The position numbers and the translations under genes were made by a program. This document shows positions 48,355 to 59,380 of a stretch of 64,000 nucleotides of DNA, one piece after another. This DNA comes from [Haemophilus] ducreyi (GTDB lineage: Bacteria > Pseudomonadota > Gammaproteobacteria > Enterobacterales > Pasteurellaceae): positions 62,001 to 126,000 of the forward strand of contig NZ_FOJC01000001.1 of NCBI RefSeq assembly GCF_900109315.1. Reading direction: 5' to 3'. The stretch's first letter is position 1; every line of letters starts with the position of its first letter. The notes below the pieces were generated by a model, which saw nothing but the letters and a program-made list of their open reading frames with translations, ran no database searches and had not been told where the DNA came from.

Positions 48355-49227
48355 ATGGAAAACTTAATTTGCTATAAACAAATGCCAACGTGGACTAAAA
48401 CAACATTACCACAAATGTTTCAGGAAAAGCATAATACAAAACAAGGTACTTGGGCGAAATTAACCATTTTAAAAGGGAGTTTAAAATTCTATGTTTTAAC
48501 CGAGAAAGGAAAAGTGCTAAATAGCACAATATTTTCGGTGAATGAGCAACCTCCATTTATAGAGCCTCAACTTTGGCATAAAGTGGAACCGCTTTCCGAT
48601 GATTTAGAATGTCAATTATCGTTTTATTGTGAGGCGAAAGATGTTTATGCGAAAAAATATAATTTAACTTCGGCTCACTCAGAAGTCGTTAATTTACGTA
48701 ATTACATCACGGGCGGTAAAGCATTAGATTTAGGTTGCGGACGGGGGCGAAATAGCCTTTATTTGAATTTATTAGGTTTTGATGTTACGGCGGTAGATTA
48801 TAGTCAAGATAGTATTGATTTCCTTAATTACTTAGTTGAAAAAGAAAATTTAATGCAATTTAATACCGCAGTTTATGATATTAATCAAGCTACTATTGGG
48901 CAACAAATAGGTGAGTTTGATTTAATTATTTCGACAGTAGTGATGATGTTTCTAGATCGTGCACGCATTCCTGCAATTATTGAGAATATGCAAAAAAATA
49001 CAAAAATAGGCGGTTATAATTTAATTGTATGTGCAATAGATACATTGGATTATCCTTGTCCAATGCCATTTTCATTCACTTTCACAGAAGGCGAATTAGC
49101 AAGTTATTATCAAAATTGGCGATTAGTAAAATATAATGAAGATGTTGGTGAATTACATAAAACAGATGTAAATGGCAATCGAATTAAAATGCGTTTTGTG
49201 ACTATGTTAGCTCAGAAAATCGCTTAA
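48355..49227 (+). CDS. tehB: TehB tellurite-resistance methyltransferase with N-terminal DUF1971 domain
   Basis: SAM-dependent methyltransferase linked to tellurite resistance and, in Haemophilus, to oxidant defence. The 290-residue protein is the long form typical of Pasteurellaceae. Residues 1-~85 are a cupin-like DUF1971 domain (TWTKTTLPQMFQEKHNTKQGTWAKL). The methyltransferase follows with ALDLGCGRGRNSLYLNLLGFDVTAVDYS near 122 and STVVMMFLDRARIPAII near 203. GAGGATTTAAG precedes the ATG. tehA is absent here. It is flanked by terminators, so it is transcribed alone. Confidence 0.93.
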   Translation: MENLICYKQMPTWTKTTLPQMFQEKHNTKQGTWAKLTILKGSLKFYVLTEKGKVLNSTIFSVNEQPPFIEPQLWHKVEPLSDDLECQLSFYCEAKDVYAKKYNLTSAHSEVVNLRNYITGGKALDLGCGRGRNSLYLNLLGFDVTAVDYSQDSIDFLNYLVEKENLMQFNTAVYDINQATIGQQIGEFDLIISTVVMMFLDRARIPAIIENMQKNTKIGGYNLIVCAIDTLDYPCPMPFSFTFTEGELASYYQNWRLVKYNEDVGELHKTDVNGNRIKMRFVTMLAQKIA

Positions 49228-49246
49228 TTTATAGTTTTATAATGAG

Positions 49247-49287
49247 AATGTAGCCTTGTTTAAGTAAGAGCAAGGCTACATTTTTAT
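49247..49287. terminator. Bidirectional terminator between tehB and prlC
   Basis: AATGTAGCCTTG (49247-49258) and CAAGGCTACATT (49271-49282) form a perfect 12-bp stem with a 12-base loop and a T-rich tail on the plus strand. Confidence 0.88.
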
Positions 49288-51317
49288 TAGGCAATTCCTT
49301 TATGGCGTAATAAAGCATCTAAACTTGGTTTACGGCCACGGAAACGTTCAAATAAAACCATTGGTTCTTCAGAGCCTCCGCGGGTCAAAATATGATCTAA
49401 GTAAGCTTGACCTGTTTGGCGGTTAAAAATACCCTCTTCTTCAAATTTTGCAAAAGCATCGGCTGAAAGCACTTCTGCCCATAAATAGCCGTAATAACCT
49501 GCGGCATAACCTCCTGCAAAAATATGGCTAAAACTGTGAGGAGTGCGTACCCATTCAGGTGCTTTAACCACTGAGACTTCGGTTTTGACCGCTTTTAGCA
49601 TATCTAATACGATATTGTCGCTTGGTTCAGCTAAATGTAAGCGGAAATCAAATAAACCAAACTCTAATTGACGCAGTATAAACATAGCTGCTTGGAAGTT
49701 TTTTGCTTTCAATAATTGAGTCAGTTTTTCGGTGGGTAATGCTTCATCTGTCTGATAATGGCCTGAGATGAATTGTAATGCGGCTTCTTCCCAGCACCAA
49801 TTTTCTAAGAATTGGCTTGGTAATTCTACCGCATCCCAAGGGACACCGTTGATGCCCGCAACGTCGGCAACGTCAATTTCTGTTAGCATATGATGAATGC
49901 CGTGGCCAAATTCGTGGAAAAGCGTGGTTACTTCATTGTGAGTAAAGAGTGCCGGTTTATTGCCGATTGGTTTATTAAAATTACAAGTTAAATAAGCAAC
50001 CGCTTTTTGTAATGAACCATCAGCACGGCGTTTTTGACCAATACAATCATCCATCCAAGCACCACCTCGTTTATTTTCACGGGCATATAAATCTAGATAG
50101 AACGATCCGCGCTCTTGGTTATGTTGATCATAAATTTGGAAAAAACGTACATCGGGGTGCCATACGTCAATGTTGAATTGTTCTTCAATACGTAAGCCAA
50201 AAATACGTTTCATTAATTCGAATAAGCCGGAGATAACGCGATCTTCTGGAAAATATGGACGGCATTCTTCATCATTAATGGCATACAAGGCTCGTTTTTG
50301 TTTTTCGCTATAAAATGGAATATCCCAAGCTTGGAGATCCGTGATGCCGTATGTTTTCTTCACAAACTCAGCCAATTCGGTTAATTCTTGTTCGCCTTGT
50401 GCTTTGGCACGTTGAGCAAGATCCGTTAAAAAATCGACCACTTGTGATGGATTTTCCGCCATTTTAGTGGCAAGCGATAGCTCTGCATAATTAGTAAAGC
50501 CTAATAGTTGTGCTAGCTCTAAACGTAATTTGAGCATTTCATTCATATTGGCTGAGTTATCCCATTTACCGGCATTTTCACCTTGTTCAGAAGCGCGTGT
50601 AACATATTCTTTATAGATGATTGCGCGTAAGTCACGATTTTCACAATAAGTTAATACTGGATAATAACTAGGGAATTCAAGCGTGAAGCGATAACCGGTT
50701 TGATTTTTACTTTCGGCGGAAAGTTTAGCGGCTTCTAATGCGGAATCAGGTAAGCCTGCTAATTGTGCTTTATCCGTGATGAGGATATCCCATCCCATTG
50801 TCGCATCTAGCACGTTATTGCTAAATTGTGAGCTCAGTTCTGCTAAACGCGAGGTGATTTCGCCATAACGTTTTTGTTTTTCAGCGGGTAATGAGATGCC
50901 AGAAAGTTCGAAATCGCGTAGCGTATTTTCGATGGTTTTTTGTTGTGCAATTGAATAAGTAGCGAACTCAAGTGAGTTTTTTAGTTTGAGATAACCTTGG
51001 TATAAACCTTGATGTTGTCCTGCCCAAGTGCTGTACTCAGAGAGTAATGGTAAGCATGCTTGGTAAGCTTCGCGTAATTCAGGTGAGTTTTTCACGCCAT
51101 TTAAGTGGCCAACCGGTGACCAAACACGTGAAAATTTATCGCTGACTTCTGCTTGTGGTATATAGAAATTTTCCCAAGTGGGGTGTTCGATTTGAGCGAC
51201 TGTTTCGATTACGTTACGACATTGTTGGATAACGGCTTCAACGGCAGGTTGAATATGTTCAGCTTTGATTTTTGAGAAGGCAGGTAAACCTGTGTAATGT
51301 AAAAGTGGGTTTGACAT
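49287..51317 (-). CDS. prlC: Oligopeptidase A
   Basis: M3-family zinc metallopeptidase of the cytoplasm that degrades signal-peptide fragments and other oligopeptides. The 676-residue protein has the zinc motif TLFHEFGHGIHHMLTEID near residue 467, the downstream Glu ligand in WDAVELPSQFLENWCWE, and YAAGYYGYLWAEVLSADAFAKF near 608. The length is normal (E. coli 680). It is transcribed alone; no rsmJ-like partner gene follows, unlike in E. coli. Confidence 0.95.
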   Translation of the reverse strand: MSNPLLHYTGLPAFSKIKAEHIQPAVEAVIQQCRNVIETVAQIEHPTWENFYIPQAEVSDKFSRVWSPVGHLNGVKNSPELREAYQACLPLLSEYSTWAGQHQGLYQGYLKLKNSLEFATYSIAQQKTIENTLRDFELSGISLPAEKQKRYGEITSRLAELSSQFSNNVLDATMGWDILITDKAQLAGLPDSALEAAKLSAESKNQTGYRFTLEFPSYYPVLTYCENRDLRAIIYKEYVTRASEQGENAGKWDNSANMNEMLKLRLELAQLLGFTNYAELSLATKMAENPSQVVDFLTDLAQRAKAQGEQELTELAEFVKKTYGITDLQAWDIPFYSEKQKRALYAINDEECRPYFPEDRVISGLFELMKRIFGLRIEEQFNIDVWHPDVRFFQIYDQHNQERGSFYLDLYARENKRGGAWMDDCIGQKRRADGSLQKAVAYLTCNFNKPIGNKPALFTHNEVTTLFHEFGHGIHHMLTEIDVADVAGINGVPWDAVELPSQFLENWCWEEAALQFISGHYQTDEALPTEKLTQLLKAKNFQAAMFILRQLEFGLFDFRLHLAEPSDNIVLDMLKAVKTEVSVVKAPEWVRTPHSFSHIFAGGYAAGYYGYLWAEVLSADAFAKFEEEGIFNRQTGQAYLDHILTRGGSEEPMVLFERFRGRKPSLDALLRHKGIA

Positions 51318-51450
51318 TATGTATTTAATTCCTTTTTCCTTTTTGTTAAAAAGTATCGTTATAATTGGGGGAGTCTGTGAAAAATATCAAGTTGTTGAGT
51401 AAAATAATCGGGTCTATTTGGCAATCTTTTCGGCTAAATAGACCGCTAGG

Positions 51451-52188
51451 TTAGTATTTGACAGTATGTCCGTAACTTTCAATAATTGCTTTTAAACGTT
51501 CTAAATCTTCTTTAGAGGGGGGTAATACGTCTTCTAATTCGTATTTATAGCCTAATGTTTTCCATTTATGTGCACCTAGGTGGTGATAAGGCAATAATTC
51601 AACTTTTTCAATGTTATCCATATTCTGAGTAAATTGTCCGAGCTTATGGGCAGAGTCGTCGTCGTCAGTATAACCTGGTACGACGACATAACGAATCCAT
51701 GTTTGTTTATGGATTTTATGTAAATAGCGGGCGAAATCAAGCGTTCGTTTGTTTGAAACACCGATTAAGTATTGATGAATTTCATCATTGAGTTGTTTGA
51801 GGTCTAAGATCACTAAATCTGTGACGGCTAACATTTCATCAACAACAGAATTATAATGGCGAACAAATCCATTAGTGTCTAAGCAAGTATTGATACCTTC
51901 AGCTTTACAAGCGCGAAACCAATCACGGACAAATTCCATCTGTAAGATGGCTTCACCGCCTGAAGCAGTTACACCACCGCCAGAGGCTTTCATAAAATGT
52001 TTATAGCTGATCACTTCTTTCATCAAATCTTCAACGCTGATTTGTGTACCGCCCTCAAGATCCCAAGTATCACGGTTATGACAATATTTACAACGCATTA
52101 AACAGCCTTGCAAGAATAGAATAAAACGAATGCCAGGGCCGTCTACTGTGCCACAAGTTTCATAAGAGTGATAACGTGCTATAGACAT
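51451..52188 (-). CDS. pflA: Pyruvate formate-lyase activating enzyme
   Basis: Radical SAM enzyme that installs the glycyl radical on PflB under anaerobic conditions. The 245-residue protein has the cluster motif CLMRCKYCH near residue 29 (C-x3-C-x2-C), [15 protein letters not shown] near 69 with the SAM-binding GGE, and [17 protein letters not shown] near 197. An AAGGAACATAAA ribosome site precedes the ATG. It lies after pflB in the usual focA-pflB-pflA order, but a stem-loop lies between them. Confidence 0.97.
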   Translation of the reverse strand: MSIARYHSYETCGTVDGPGIRFILFLQGCLMRCKYCHNRDTWDLEGGTQISVEDLMKEVISYKHFMKASGGGVTASGGEAILQMEFVRDWFRACKAEGINTCLDTNGFVRHYNSVVDEMLAVTDLVILDLKQLNDEIHQYLIGVSNKRTLDFARYLHKIHKQTWIRYVVVPGYTDDDDSAHKLGQFTQNMDNIEKVELLPYHHLGAHKWKTLGYKYELEDVLPPSKEDLERLKAIIESYGHTVKY

Positions 52189-52291
52189 TTTATGTTCCTT
52201 TATACATAAGTTAGATATACCAGTTTAATTTGGGCTAGCATTTATGTGAATGGATAAAATTATTCATATTTTAACAGAATCTAAATAAATA

Positions 52292-52332
52292 AGCGGTCAT
52301 ACTTTGCAAAAAGTTTGCAAAAGCTGACCGCT
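52292..52332 (-). terminator. Inverted uptake-motif stem-loop between pflB and pflA
   Basis: AGCGGTCA (52292-52299) and TGACCGCT (52325-52332) are the outer arms. Inside them, two copies of the self-complementary TTTGCAAA extend the symmetry. It lies 25 bases after the pflB stop and may be a terminator or a stability element. Confidence 0.6.
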
Positions 52333-52357
52333 AAGTTAGCTTATTTTCTCAAATAAC

Positions 52358-54670
52358 TTACATTGATTCTGTAAATGTACGAGTGATAACGTCCATTTGT
52401 TGCTCTTTAGTTAAAGAGTTAAAACGTACGGCATAACCAGAGACACGAATGGTTAATTGTGGGTATTTTTCTGGGTGTTCTACTGCATCTAATAATGTTT
52501 CACGATTTAAGACATTTACATTTAGATGCTGACCACCTTCAATGCTTGTTTCGTGGTGGAAATAACCATCCATTAGGCCTGCTAAGTTACGTTTTTGTGC
52601 TTCGTAATCTTTACCTAAGGCATTAGGCACAATTGAGAATGTGTATGAGATACCATCTTTGGCGTATGCAAATGGCAGTTTAGCAACAGATGTTAATGAT
52701 GCTACCGCACCTTTTTGGTCGCGACCATGCATTGGGTTAGCGCCGGGTCCAAATGGGGCTCCAGCACGGCGGCCGTCTGGGGTATTCCCGGTTTTTTTAC
52801 CATATACAACGTTAGATGTAATCGTTAACACTGATTGAGTTGGTGTTGCATTGCGATATGTTTTGTGTGTTTGAATTTTTTTCATAAAGCGTTCAACTAA
52901 GTCACACGCAATATCATCAACACGGCTATCATTATTCCCGAATTGTGGGTATTCGCCTTCAATCTCAAAATCAAGCGCCACGTTGGTTGCGACAATATTG
53001 CCATCTTTGTCTTTGATATCACCACGCACAGGTTTTACTTTGGCATATTTAATTGCAGATAAAGAGTCTGCCGCGACAGAAAGGCCTGCAATACCACACG
53101 CCATTGTGCGGAATACATCACGATCGTGGAATGCCATTAATGCGGCTTCATAGCTGTATTTATCGTGCATAAAGTGAATGATATTTAATGCGGTCACATA
53201 TTGTGTTGCTAACCAATCCATAAAGTGATCCATACGTGTCATTACATCATCAAAGTTTAATACTTCATCTGTAATAGGTGTTGATTTCGGACCAACTTGT
53301 AAGCCTGATTTTTCGTCAATACCGCCATTGATTGCATATAACATTGTTTTCGCTAAGTTCGCACGTGCGCCGAAGAATTGCATTTGTTTACCGATCACCA
53401 TTGGTGATACACAACAAGCGATAGCATAGTCATCATTATCGAAATCTGGACGCATTAAATCATCATTTTCATATTGAACTGATGATGTATCAATAGACAC
53501 TTTTGCACAATAACGTTTGAAACCCTCTGGTAATTGTTCGGACCAAAGGATCGTTAAATTCGGCTCTGGTGACGGTCCCATTGTATAAAGCGTGTTCAGA
53601 ATACGGAAACTGTTTTTAGTCACTAACGTACGACCATCTAACCCCATACCTGCTAAGGTCTCGGTCGCCCACATAGGATCGCCAGAGAATAATTGATCAT
53701 ATTCTGGTGTACGTAAGAAACGAACCATCCGTAATTTCATCACTAAGTGGTCAATTAATTCTTGTGCTTCTTCTTCTGTAATTTTGCCCGCTTTTAGGTC
53801 ACGTTCAATGTAGATATCTAAGAATGATGAAACACGACCAAATGACATTGCTGCACCATTTTGTGATTTAACTGCCGCTAAATAAGCAAAATAGGTCCAT
53901 TGTACGGCTTCTTGTGCATTTTCAGCCGGACGTGAAACATCAAAGCCATAGGAGGCAGCCATTTCTTTGATTTGTCCTAAAGCACGGAATTGTTCGGTGA
54001 TTTCTTCACGTAATTGAATGGTTGCTTGAATGTCTTCACCTGCTTCTAAATTAGGCTGTAATGAGGCAAATTGACGCTGTTTATCTTTCATTAAGAAGTC
54101 TGCACCATATACGGCTAAACGGCGATAGTCACCAATAATACGGCCACGACCATAGGCATCAGGTAAACCTGTGATTACGCCTGATTTACGGCAACGTAAA
54201 ATATCAGGCGTATAAACATCAAAAACGCCTTGGTTATGTGTTTTACGATATTCAGTGAAGATTTTTTCAACTTCAGGATTAAGTTTACGGCGATAAACAT
54301 CACAAGAACCTTTTACCATTTTAATGCCACCAAATGGAAGAATTGCTCGTTTTAATGGTGCATCTGTTTGAAGGCCAACAATTTTTTCTAAGGATTGATC
54401 AATATAGCCCGGTTTGTGCGAGGTAATCGTGGACGGAATATCACAGTCAATATCATAAGGCTCGTGCGTTTTATTCTCAACTTTGATTTTTTCCATGACC
54501 TCTTGCCATAGTTTAGTCGTTGCGGGGGTAGCACCCGCTAGGAAAGATTCATCTCCTTCATATGGCGTATAATTTTTTTGGATAAAATCACGTACGTTTA
54601 CTTCAGTTTGCCACGTGCCTGCTACAAAGCCTGCCCAAGCTTTTTGTTGAATTTCATTGAGTTGAATCAT
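52358..54670 (-). CDS. pflB: Formate acetyltransferase (pyruvate formate-lyase)
   Basis: Glycyl-radical enzyme converting pyruvate and CoA to acetyl-CoA and formate during fermentation. The 770-residue protein has the active-site Cys pair in [14 protein letters not shown] near residue 420 and the radical Gly at 745 in [31 protein letters not shown] and [20 protein letters not shown] are also characteristic. The length is close to E. coli PflB (760). It is activated by the neighbouring PflA and its formate is exported by FocA. Confidence 0.98.
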   Translation of the reverse strand: MIQLNEIQQKAWAGFVAGTWQTEVNVRDFIQKNYTPYEGDESFLAGATPATTKLWQEVMEKIKVENKTHEPYDIDCDIPSTITSHKPGYIDQSLEKIVGLQTDAPLKRAILPFGGIKMVKGSCDVYRRKLNPEVEKIFTEYRKTHNQGVFDVYTPDILRCRKSGVITGLPDAYGRGRIIGDYRRLAVYGADFLMKDKQRQFASLQPNLEAGEDIQATIQLREEITEQFRALGQIKEMAASYGFDVSRPAENAQEAVQWTYFAYLAAVKSQNGAAMSFGRVSSFLDIYIERDLKAGKITEEEAQELIDHLVMKLRMVRFLRTPEYDQLFSGDPMWATETLAGMGLDGRTLVTKNSFRILNTLYTMGPSPEPNLTILWSEQLPEGFKRYCAKVSIDTSSVQYENDDLMRPDFDNDDYAIACCVSPMVIGKQMQFFGARANLAKTMLYAINGGIDEKSGLQVGPKSTPITDEVLNFDDVMTRMDHFMDWLATQYVTALNIIHFMHDKYSYEAALMAFHDRDVFRTMACGIAGLSVAADSLSAIKYAKVKPVRGDIKDKDGNIVATNVALDFEIEGEYPQFGNNDSRVDDIACDLVERFMKKIQTHKTYRNATPTQSVLTITSNVVYGKKTGNTPDGRRAGAPFGPGANPMHGRDQKGAVASLTSVAKLPFAYAKDGISYTFSIVPNALGKDYEAQKRNLAGLMDGYFHHETSIEGGQHLNVNVLNRETLLDAVEHPEKYPQLTIRVSGYAVRFNSLTKEQQMDVITRTFTESM

Positions 54671-54707
54671 TTTAAATCCTCTTAAATGTTAATAAATTAG
54701 GTCTTGC

Positions 54708-54751
54708 AAGCGGTGAGATTTTTGCAAAATTTTACTTAAATTAGACCGCTT
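54708..54751 (-). repeat. Inverted pair of uptake motifs between focA and pflB
   Basis: AAGCGGT at 54708-54714 with the typical 3' extension GAGATTTTTGCAAAATTT, and ACCGCTT at 54745-54751. Only the outer 7-9 bases pair well, so it is a weaker stem than the others. It may partly separate focA from pflB expression. Confidence 0.6.
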
Positions 54752-54766
54752 AATATTGAAATTGTT

Positions 54767-55591
54767 TTAGTGTTTACGAATATATAAGAACCATTGCACT
54801 AAGCTGATAAAAAATACTCCGCCAATAATATTACCTAGAGTAACAGGAATTAAGTTATTAATAATGAAGTGTGATAAATCTAAATCAGCGTATTGTGAGG
54901 CGTCGATGCCGATATTTATCCAAAATTCAGGGCTAGCAAAGTGTGTAATAACCATTCCCATTGGAATCATAAACATATTTGCAACGCAGTGTTCAAAGCC
55001 CGATGATACAAATAAAGCAATTGGCAAAATCATAATAAATGTTTTGTCGGTTAAACTTTTCCCTGCATTTGCCATCCATACGGCTAAGCAAACCATAATG
55101 TTACATAAAATGCCTAATGTAAAAGCCTCAATCCAACTATGATGGATTTTATGTTGCGCAGTGTTTAAAATAGTCAAGCCCCATTGGCCATTTGCTGCCA
55201 TAATTTGACCGGATAACCAGATTAACACGACTATGCTCAAGCCACCAATGAAATTGCCTGCATAAACAATACACCAATTTTTACACATTTGGCACCAAGT
55301 GATGCGTTGAGTGGCTTTCGCTACAGCAGTTAATGTTGATGAAGTAAATAATTCTGCACCAAACACTACACACATAATCACGCCAAGTGAGAAAACTGCG
55401 CCACCTACTAATTTTGCTAAGCCCCAAGGAACATTAGTAGTGCCTGTTTGTGTGGTAGTATAGAAGACAAACGCCAAGCCAATGAAACCACCGGCTAATA
55501 TAGCCGAAATAAAAGAGTATAATTGATGCTTAGTTGCTTTATAAACTGCGCCTTCTTCCGCGATTTTTGCCATTTCGGCAGGAGTAAACAT
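54767..55591 (-). CDS. focA: Formate channel FocA
   Basis: Pentameric formate/nitrite-family channel of the inner membrane that moves formate out or in. The 274-residue protein has six hydrophobic segments. It shows GAELFTSSTLT near residue 83 with the Omega-loop Thr, NWCIVYAGNFIGG near 105, GILCNIMVCLAVWMA near 158 and NLIPVTLGNIIGGVFF near 248, all FNT family landmarks. AAGGATAATCA precedes the ATG. It leads the focA-pflB-pflA group, with an FNR-like site upstream. Confidence 0.95.
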   Translation of the reverse strand: MFTPAEMAKIAEEGAVYKATKHQLYSFISAILAGGFIGLAFVFYTTTQTGTTNVPWGLAKLVGGAVFSLGVIMCVVFGAELFTSSTLTAVAKATQRITWCQMCKNWCIVYAGNFIGGLSIVVLIWLSGQIMAANGQWGLTILNTAQHKIHHSWIEAFTLGILCNIMVCLAVWMANAGKSLTDKTFIMILPIALFVSSGFEHCVANMFMIPMGMVITHFASPEFWINIGIDASQYADLDLSHFIINNLIPVTLGNIIGGVFFISLVQWFLYIRKH

Positions 55592-55679
55592 TGATTATCC
55601 TTAAATTTGAAAAAATTATAGAAATTATTGATAATTATAGACTTGTTGATTTAATCCTCAAAATAAAATTGCAATTAAA

Positions 55680-55693
55680 TTGAGGTAAATCAA
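55680..55693 (-). promoter_or_regulatory. FNR-like site before focA
   Basis: TTGAGGTAAATCAA matches TTGAT-N4-ATCAA with one mismatch. It lies 89 bases before the focA start, a distance that would suit activation about 41 bases before a transcription start. FNR activation of focA-pflB is known in E. coli. Confidence 0.55.
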
Positions 55694-55782
55694 AAGCCAT
55701 TTTGGTTACTAGATTAAGTTTATTCATCATGCAAACATCGTTTATATTTTAAAGATCATAACAATATGATTACAAATAAAAA

Positions 55783-56277
55783 ATGATTGATTATTTAACT
55801 TCACTTTTGACTATTTTTTTGACCGGTGAATATCAATTGTGGCTCATGTTTATGAGTGCTTTTTTGAGCGCTACTATCTTGCCGGGCAATTCAGAGGTAG
55901 TATTTATAACCTTTGCGACTAAGATAATTCTTGCAACTAATGTGGTATTGTCAGAACAATTAATTTATTTGCTATTAGTTGCGACTGTTGGTAATAGTCT
56001 AGGAAGTATAGTGACTTATGCCATCGGATTATTGGTTCCCAAGCCAATTGATGTAACACATCGTGGTATGCGTTGGGTCTTTATTCAATGTGAGAAGTAT
56101 GGCGTATTTGCCTTGTTATTGAGTGGCTTACCTATTGTTGGAGATATGCTATGTACAATGGCAGGGTGGTTACGTTTTAACTTTTGGTTGAGCGTGTTAT
56201 TGATTAGCCTAGGGAAGTTATGCCGTTACCTGATTTTACTCATCACGTTTTATCCATTGGTTGATTATTTGGCATAA
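55783..56277 (+). CDS. YqaA-like DedA-family membrane protein
   Basis: A 164-residue inner-membrane protein of the YqaA branch of the SNARE-associated / DedA family. It has SAFLSATILPGNSEVVF near residue 25, VGNSLGSIVTYAIG near 68, and the conserved LLSGLPIVGDMLCTMAGWLRFNF near 112, followed by the basic GKLCRYLIL. DedA proteins are thought to move lipids or the undecaprenyl carrier across the membrane; the role of YqaA itself is unclear. It diverges from focA and is followed by a terminator. Confidence 0.88.
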   Translation: MIDYLTSLLTIFLTGEYQLWLMFMSAFLSATILPGNSEVVFITFATKIILATNVVLSEQLIYLLLVATVGNSLGSIVTYAIGLLVPKPIDVTHRGMRWVFIQCEKYGVFALLLSGLPIVGDMLCTMAGWLRFNFWLSVLLISLGKLCRYLILLITFYPLVDYLA

Positions 56278-56311
56278 AAAAATAGCACTGCCAATATAGC
56301 ATGCTATTTTT
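56278..56311 (+). terminator. Terminator after the yqaA-like gene
   Basis: AAAAATAGCA (56278-56287) and TGCTATTTTT (56302-56311) form a 10-bp stem with a 14-base loop. The A-rich left arm makes it usable for potD from the other side as well. Confidence 0.7.
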
Positions 56312-56340
56312 AAATGATGAATTATGTAAATGCGTTTAAT

Positions 56341-57390
56341 TTATTTGCCGGTTTTTAGAAAATTCCAATATTTTTCATAAATGCTAATTGCTTGATTTAC
56401 GTCGGCTTGCAAAATGCCTTTATTAATTTCTGCTTTTGGCGGGAAAATTAATTCATCATTGGCTAGCTCAGCGGATAATAAAGGTTTTACATGTTCATTT
56501 GGCATTGAGAATCCCATTTTTTCAATTACTTCTTTAGCACTTTCAGGGCGCAATAAGAAATCAATAAATTTATGGGCCGCTTCTTTATTGACAGCGCCTT
56601 TCGGAATCACATAATTATCCATCCAAATGATAGCGCCTTCTTTTGGGAAGATAAATTTTAAATCAGGATTTTCACTTTTAGCACGATGTGTTGAGCCACT
56701 CCATTGCATTCCAATTGCCACCTCTTCTTGTAAATACGGCATTTCTGGAGAATCGGAATTAAAGACTAATACATTTGGCACTAGTTTTTGTAAACGTTGA
56801 TAAGCCTGCTTAATTTCTGCTTCTTCTTCTGTATTCGGTGATTTACCATCAAGCAATAAAGCAATATGAAACACTTCTCGTGCATCATTCATTAATAATA
56901 ATTTGCCTTTATATTCATCACGCCATAAGTCTTGCCAGCTTGAAACTGTGTGAGGATCTATTTCTTTGGCATTGACGCCAATCCCAGTCAATCCATAGAC
57001 ATAAGGCAATGAATAAGTATTGTCAGGATCAAATGGTTTACCCATTAATTCAGGGGTAATATTTTTTAAACTGCTTAATTTTGTTTTATCAATGGCGGTT
57101 AGCATACCTTCTTTTGCCATTTTATTAACATAATAGCTGGAAGGGAAAACAATATCGTAACCGGTTGAATTTGATAATTTCAATTTAGAGTACATTTCTT
57201 CATTGCTTTCAAAAGTAGAATAAATGACCTCAATACCTGTTTCTTTGGTAAATTGCTCTAGCAAAGAAGAGGGGACATATTCCGTCCAATTATAGACATA
57301 TAGTTTTTCAGCAGCTTGTGCCGCAATACTAAAGTAAGCGAGAGCGATTGCCGTTAATTTTGCAAAAAATGTATAGCCTAATTTGATCAA
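56341..57390 (-). CDS. potD: Spermidine/putrescine-binding periplasmic protein
   Basis: Substrate-binding protein of the PotABCD polyamine importer. The 349-residue precursor has a signal peptide with likely cleavage after AAQA (near residue 27), then [45 protein letters not shown]. It also has [48 protein letters not shown] and [14 protein letters not shown]. It begins with TTG at 57390, with AAGGA upstream and no ATG available before the signal peptide. potABC are not beside it, so it is a stand-alone copy, possibly a second potD as in Haemophilus. Confidence 0.93.
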   Translation of the reverse strand: MIKLGYTFFAKLTAIALAYFSIAAQAAEKLYVYNWTEYVPSSLLEQFTKETGIEVIYSTFESNEEMYSKLKLSNSTGYDIVFPSSYYVNKMAKEGMLTAIDKTKLSSLKNITPELMGKPFDPDNTYSLPYVYGLTGIGVNAKEIDPHTVSSWQDLWRDEYKGKLLLMNDAREVFHIALLLDGKSPNTEEEAEIKQAYQRLQKLVPNVLVFNSDSPEMPYLQEEVAIGMQWSGSTHRAKSENPDLKFIFPKEGAIIWMDNYVIPKGAVNKEAAHKFIDFLLRPESAKEVIEKMGFSMPNEHVKPLLSAELANDELIFPPKAEINKGILQADVNQAISIYEKYWNFLKTGK

Positions 57391-57540
57391 TTTTATGAAA
57401 TCCTTATTGAATGCGTGATGGTTAATGATTCAACTGAATCAGGTAACAAAAGTCCGGTATTATATAGATAAATAGTATAACTTTCCATAAGTAGCAGCGT
57501 GATTTAATAAAAAATTTATCTCTTACCCTAAAATGCAGCT

Positions 57541-57577
57541 AAAAAAGACCGCTTATTTAGCAATAAGCGGTCTTTTT
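57541..57577 (-). terminator. Terminator after ychF, inverted uptake motifs
   Basis: AAAAAGACCGCTTATT (57542-57557) pairs perfectly with AATAAGCGGTCTTTTT (57562-57577) over 16 bp. It lies 27 bases after the ychF stop and can act in both directions. Confidence 0.9.
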
Positions 57578-57603
57578 CTATTTATTTAGTCGTTAATCGT
57601 TGC

Positions 57604-58695
57604 TTACACATTAAAACGGAAATGCATTACATCGCCATCTTGGACAATATAATCTTTCCCTTCTAAACGCCATTTACCTGCTTCTTTAGCACCATTTTCG
57701 CCTTTGAATTGAATAAAATCATCATAAGCAATAACTTCGGCACGAATAAAGCCTTTTTCAAAATCAGTATGAATGACAGCTGCTGCTTTTGGTGCAGTCG
57801 CACCCACGGCAACTGTCCAAGCGCGTACTTCTTTGACGCCAGCTGTGAAATAAGTTTGTAGATTTAATAAACGATAACCGGCTCTAATCACCCGATTTAA
57901 GCCCGGTTCTTCAATACAAAGATCTTGTAAGAAATCGACTTTCTCTTCATCTTCTAATTCTGCTATTTCAGCTTCAATTGCGGCACAAACAGGCACAACT
58001 AGCGCGCCTTCTTGTTCAGCGAGTTGGCGTACTCGATCCAAATAGGGATTATTTTCAAAACCATCTTCATTGACGTTAGCAATGTACATTGTTGGTTTTA
58101 GCGTTAAGAAATTATAGCCTTTAATCGCGTGTAATTCGTCTTTATCTAACGCAACAGAACGAATCATTCCCGCATTTTCTAGAACAGGTAAGATTTTTTC
58201 CAAAATAGATAATTCAAATTTTGCGTCTTTATCGCCACTTTTCGCTCGCTTTTGTAAACGTTGTATCGCACGCTCACAACTGTCTAGATCGGCTAATGCT
58301 AATTCAGTATTGATAGTTTCAATATCATCAGCAGGATCAATTTTTCCTGCCACGTGCACAATATCATCATTTTCAAAACAACGTACGACATGGCCTATTG
58401 CATCAGTCTCGCGAATATTCGCTAGGAATTTATTGCCTAACCCTTCACCTTTACTGGCGCCCGCAACTAAGCCGGCAATATCGACAAATTCCATCGTGGT
58501 GGGTAAGACGCGTTCAGGATTGACAATTTCTGCTAATGCATCTAAACGAGGATCGGGCATTGGCACCACGCCTGTGTTGGGCTCAATGGTACAGAACGGG
58601 TAGTTTGCCGCTTCAATCCCTGCTTTTGTTAATGCATTAAAAAGAGTTGATTTACCAACATTGGGTAAACCTACGATACCACATTTAAATCCCAT
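57604..58695 (-). CDS. ychF: YchF (OLA1-type) ATPase/GTPase
   Basis: Ribosome-associated P-loop protein of the Obg family with ATP preference. The 363-residue protein has [32 protein letters not shown] near residues 9-40, the G3 segment [27 protein letters not shown], the NVNE variant in place of NKxD near residue 200 that explains the relaxed base choice, and a C-terminal TGS domain ([30 protein letters not shown]). It follows pth in the conserved pth-ychF order. Confidence 0.96.
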   Translation of the reverse strand: MGFKCGIVGLPNVGKSTLFNALTKAGIEAANYPFCTIEPNTGVVPMPDPRLDALAEIVNPERVLPTTMEFVDIAGLVAGASKGEGLGNKFLANIRETDAIGHVVRCFENDDIVHVAGKIDPADDIETINTELALADLDSCERAIQRLQKRAKSGDKDAKFELSILEKILPVLENAGMIRSVALDKDELHAIKGYNFLTLKPTMYIANVNEDGFENNPYLDRVRQLAEQEGALVVPVCAAIEAEIAELEDEEKVDFLQDLCIEEPGLNRVIRAGYRLLNLQTYFTAGVKEVRAWTVAVGATAPKAAAVIHTDFEKGFIRAEVIAYDDFIQFKGENGAKEAGKWRLEGKDYIVQDGDVMHFRFNV

Positions 58696-58795
58696 TTTTG
58701 ATTCCTAATTAATTGATAGTGGATAACGATGATTGAATAATCAATTGCAATTTAGCGAAGAAAAATGCCCGCTTACTGTTTAAATGATTATTCAC

Positions 58796-59380
58796 TTATG
58801 CTTTAAAACTGTTTAAGCGGTTGGTGGCACTTGTGACCCCATCTTTGAATAATATTTCAAGGCAACGGCTGGCTTCATCAATTACCGCATTTATTTTTTG
58901 TTGATCTTGTGGAGCCGGTTTGCTTAATACATAACCTGCTACTTGATCTTTATGCCCGGGATGACCAATACCGAGTCTAATTCGATAGAAATTATTATTA
59001 TTGCCCAATGCACTAATAATATCTTTTAAACCATTATGGCCACCATGACCACCACCTTGTTTTAGTTTTGCCACACCTGGCGGTAAATCTAATTCATCGT
59101 GAGCAATTAAAATTTCTTCGGCCTTGATTCGGAAAAAATGGGCTAATGCTCCGACAGCTTTACCACTTAAATTCGTAAATGTAGTGGGAATGAGTAACCA
59201 AACATCACCGTTTACCGTGTTAATTTTGGCGGTTTTGCCAAAATATTTCGCTTCATCTTTGAGCGATGTATTATACATTCTGGCTAGTTCATTAACTAAC
59301 CATTCACCTGCATTATGGCGAGTGCCTTCATATTTTGCGCCCGGATTAGCTAAGCCTACGATCAACTTGATTTGTGACAC
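58796..59380 (-). CDS. pth: Peptidyl-tRNA hydrolase
   Basis: Frees tRNA from prematurely released peptidyl-tRNA. Started at the GTG at 59380 the protein has 194 residues and begins [29 protein letters not shown], which includes the conserved Asn and catalytic His. It continues with [30 protein letters not shown] and [17 protein letters not shown] lies 7 bases before this GTG, while the upstream ATG at 59398 has no ribosome site and would add a non-family MNRGNA. The length then matches the Haemophilus enzyme. It is followed by ychF. Confidence 0.95.
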   Translation of the reverse strand: MSQIKLIVGLANPGAKYEGTRHNAGEWLVNELARMYNTSLKDEAKYFGKTAKINTVNGDVWLLIPTTFTNLSGKAVGALAHFFRIKAEEILIAHDELDLPPGVAKLKQGGGHGGHNGLKDIISALGNNNNFYRIRLGIGHPGHKDQVAGYVLSKPAPQDQQKINAVIDEASRCLEILFKDGVTSATNRLNSFKA

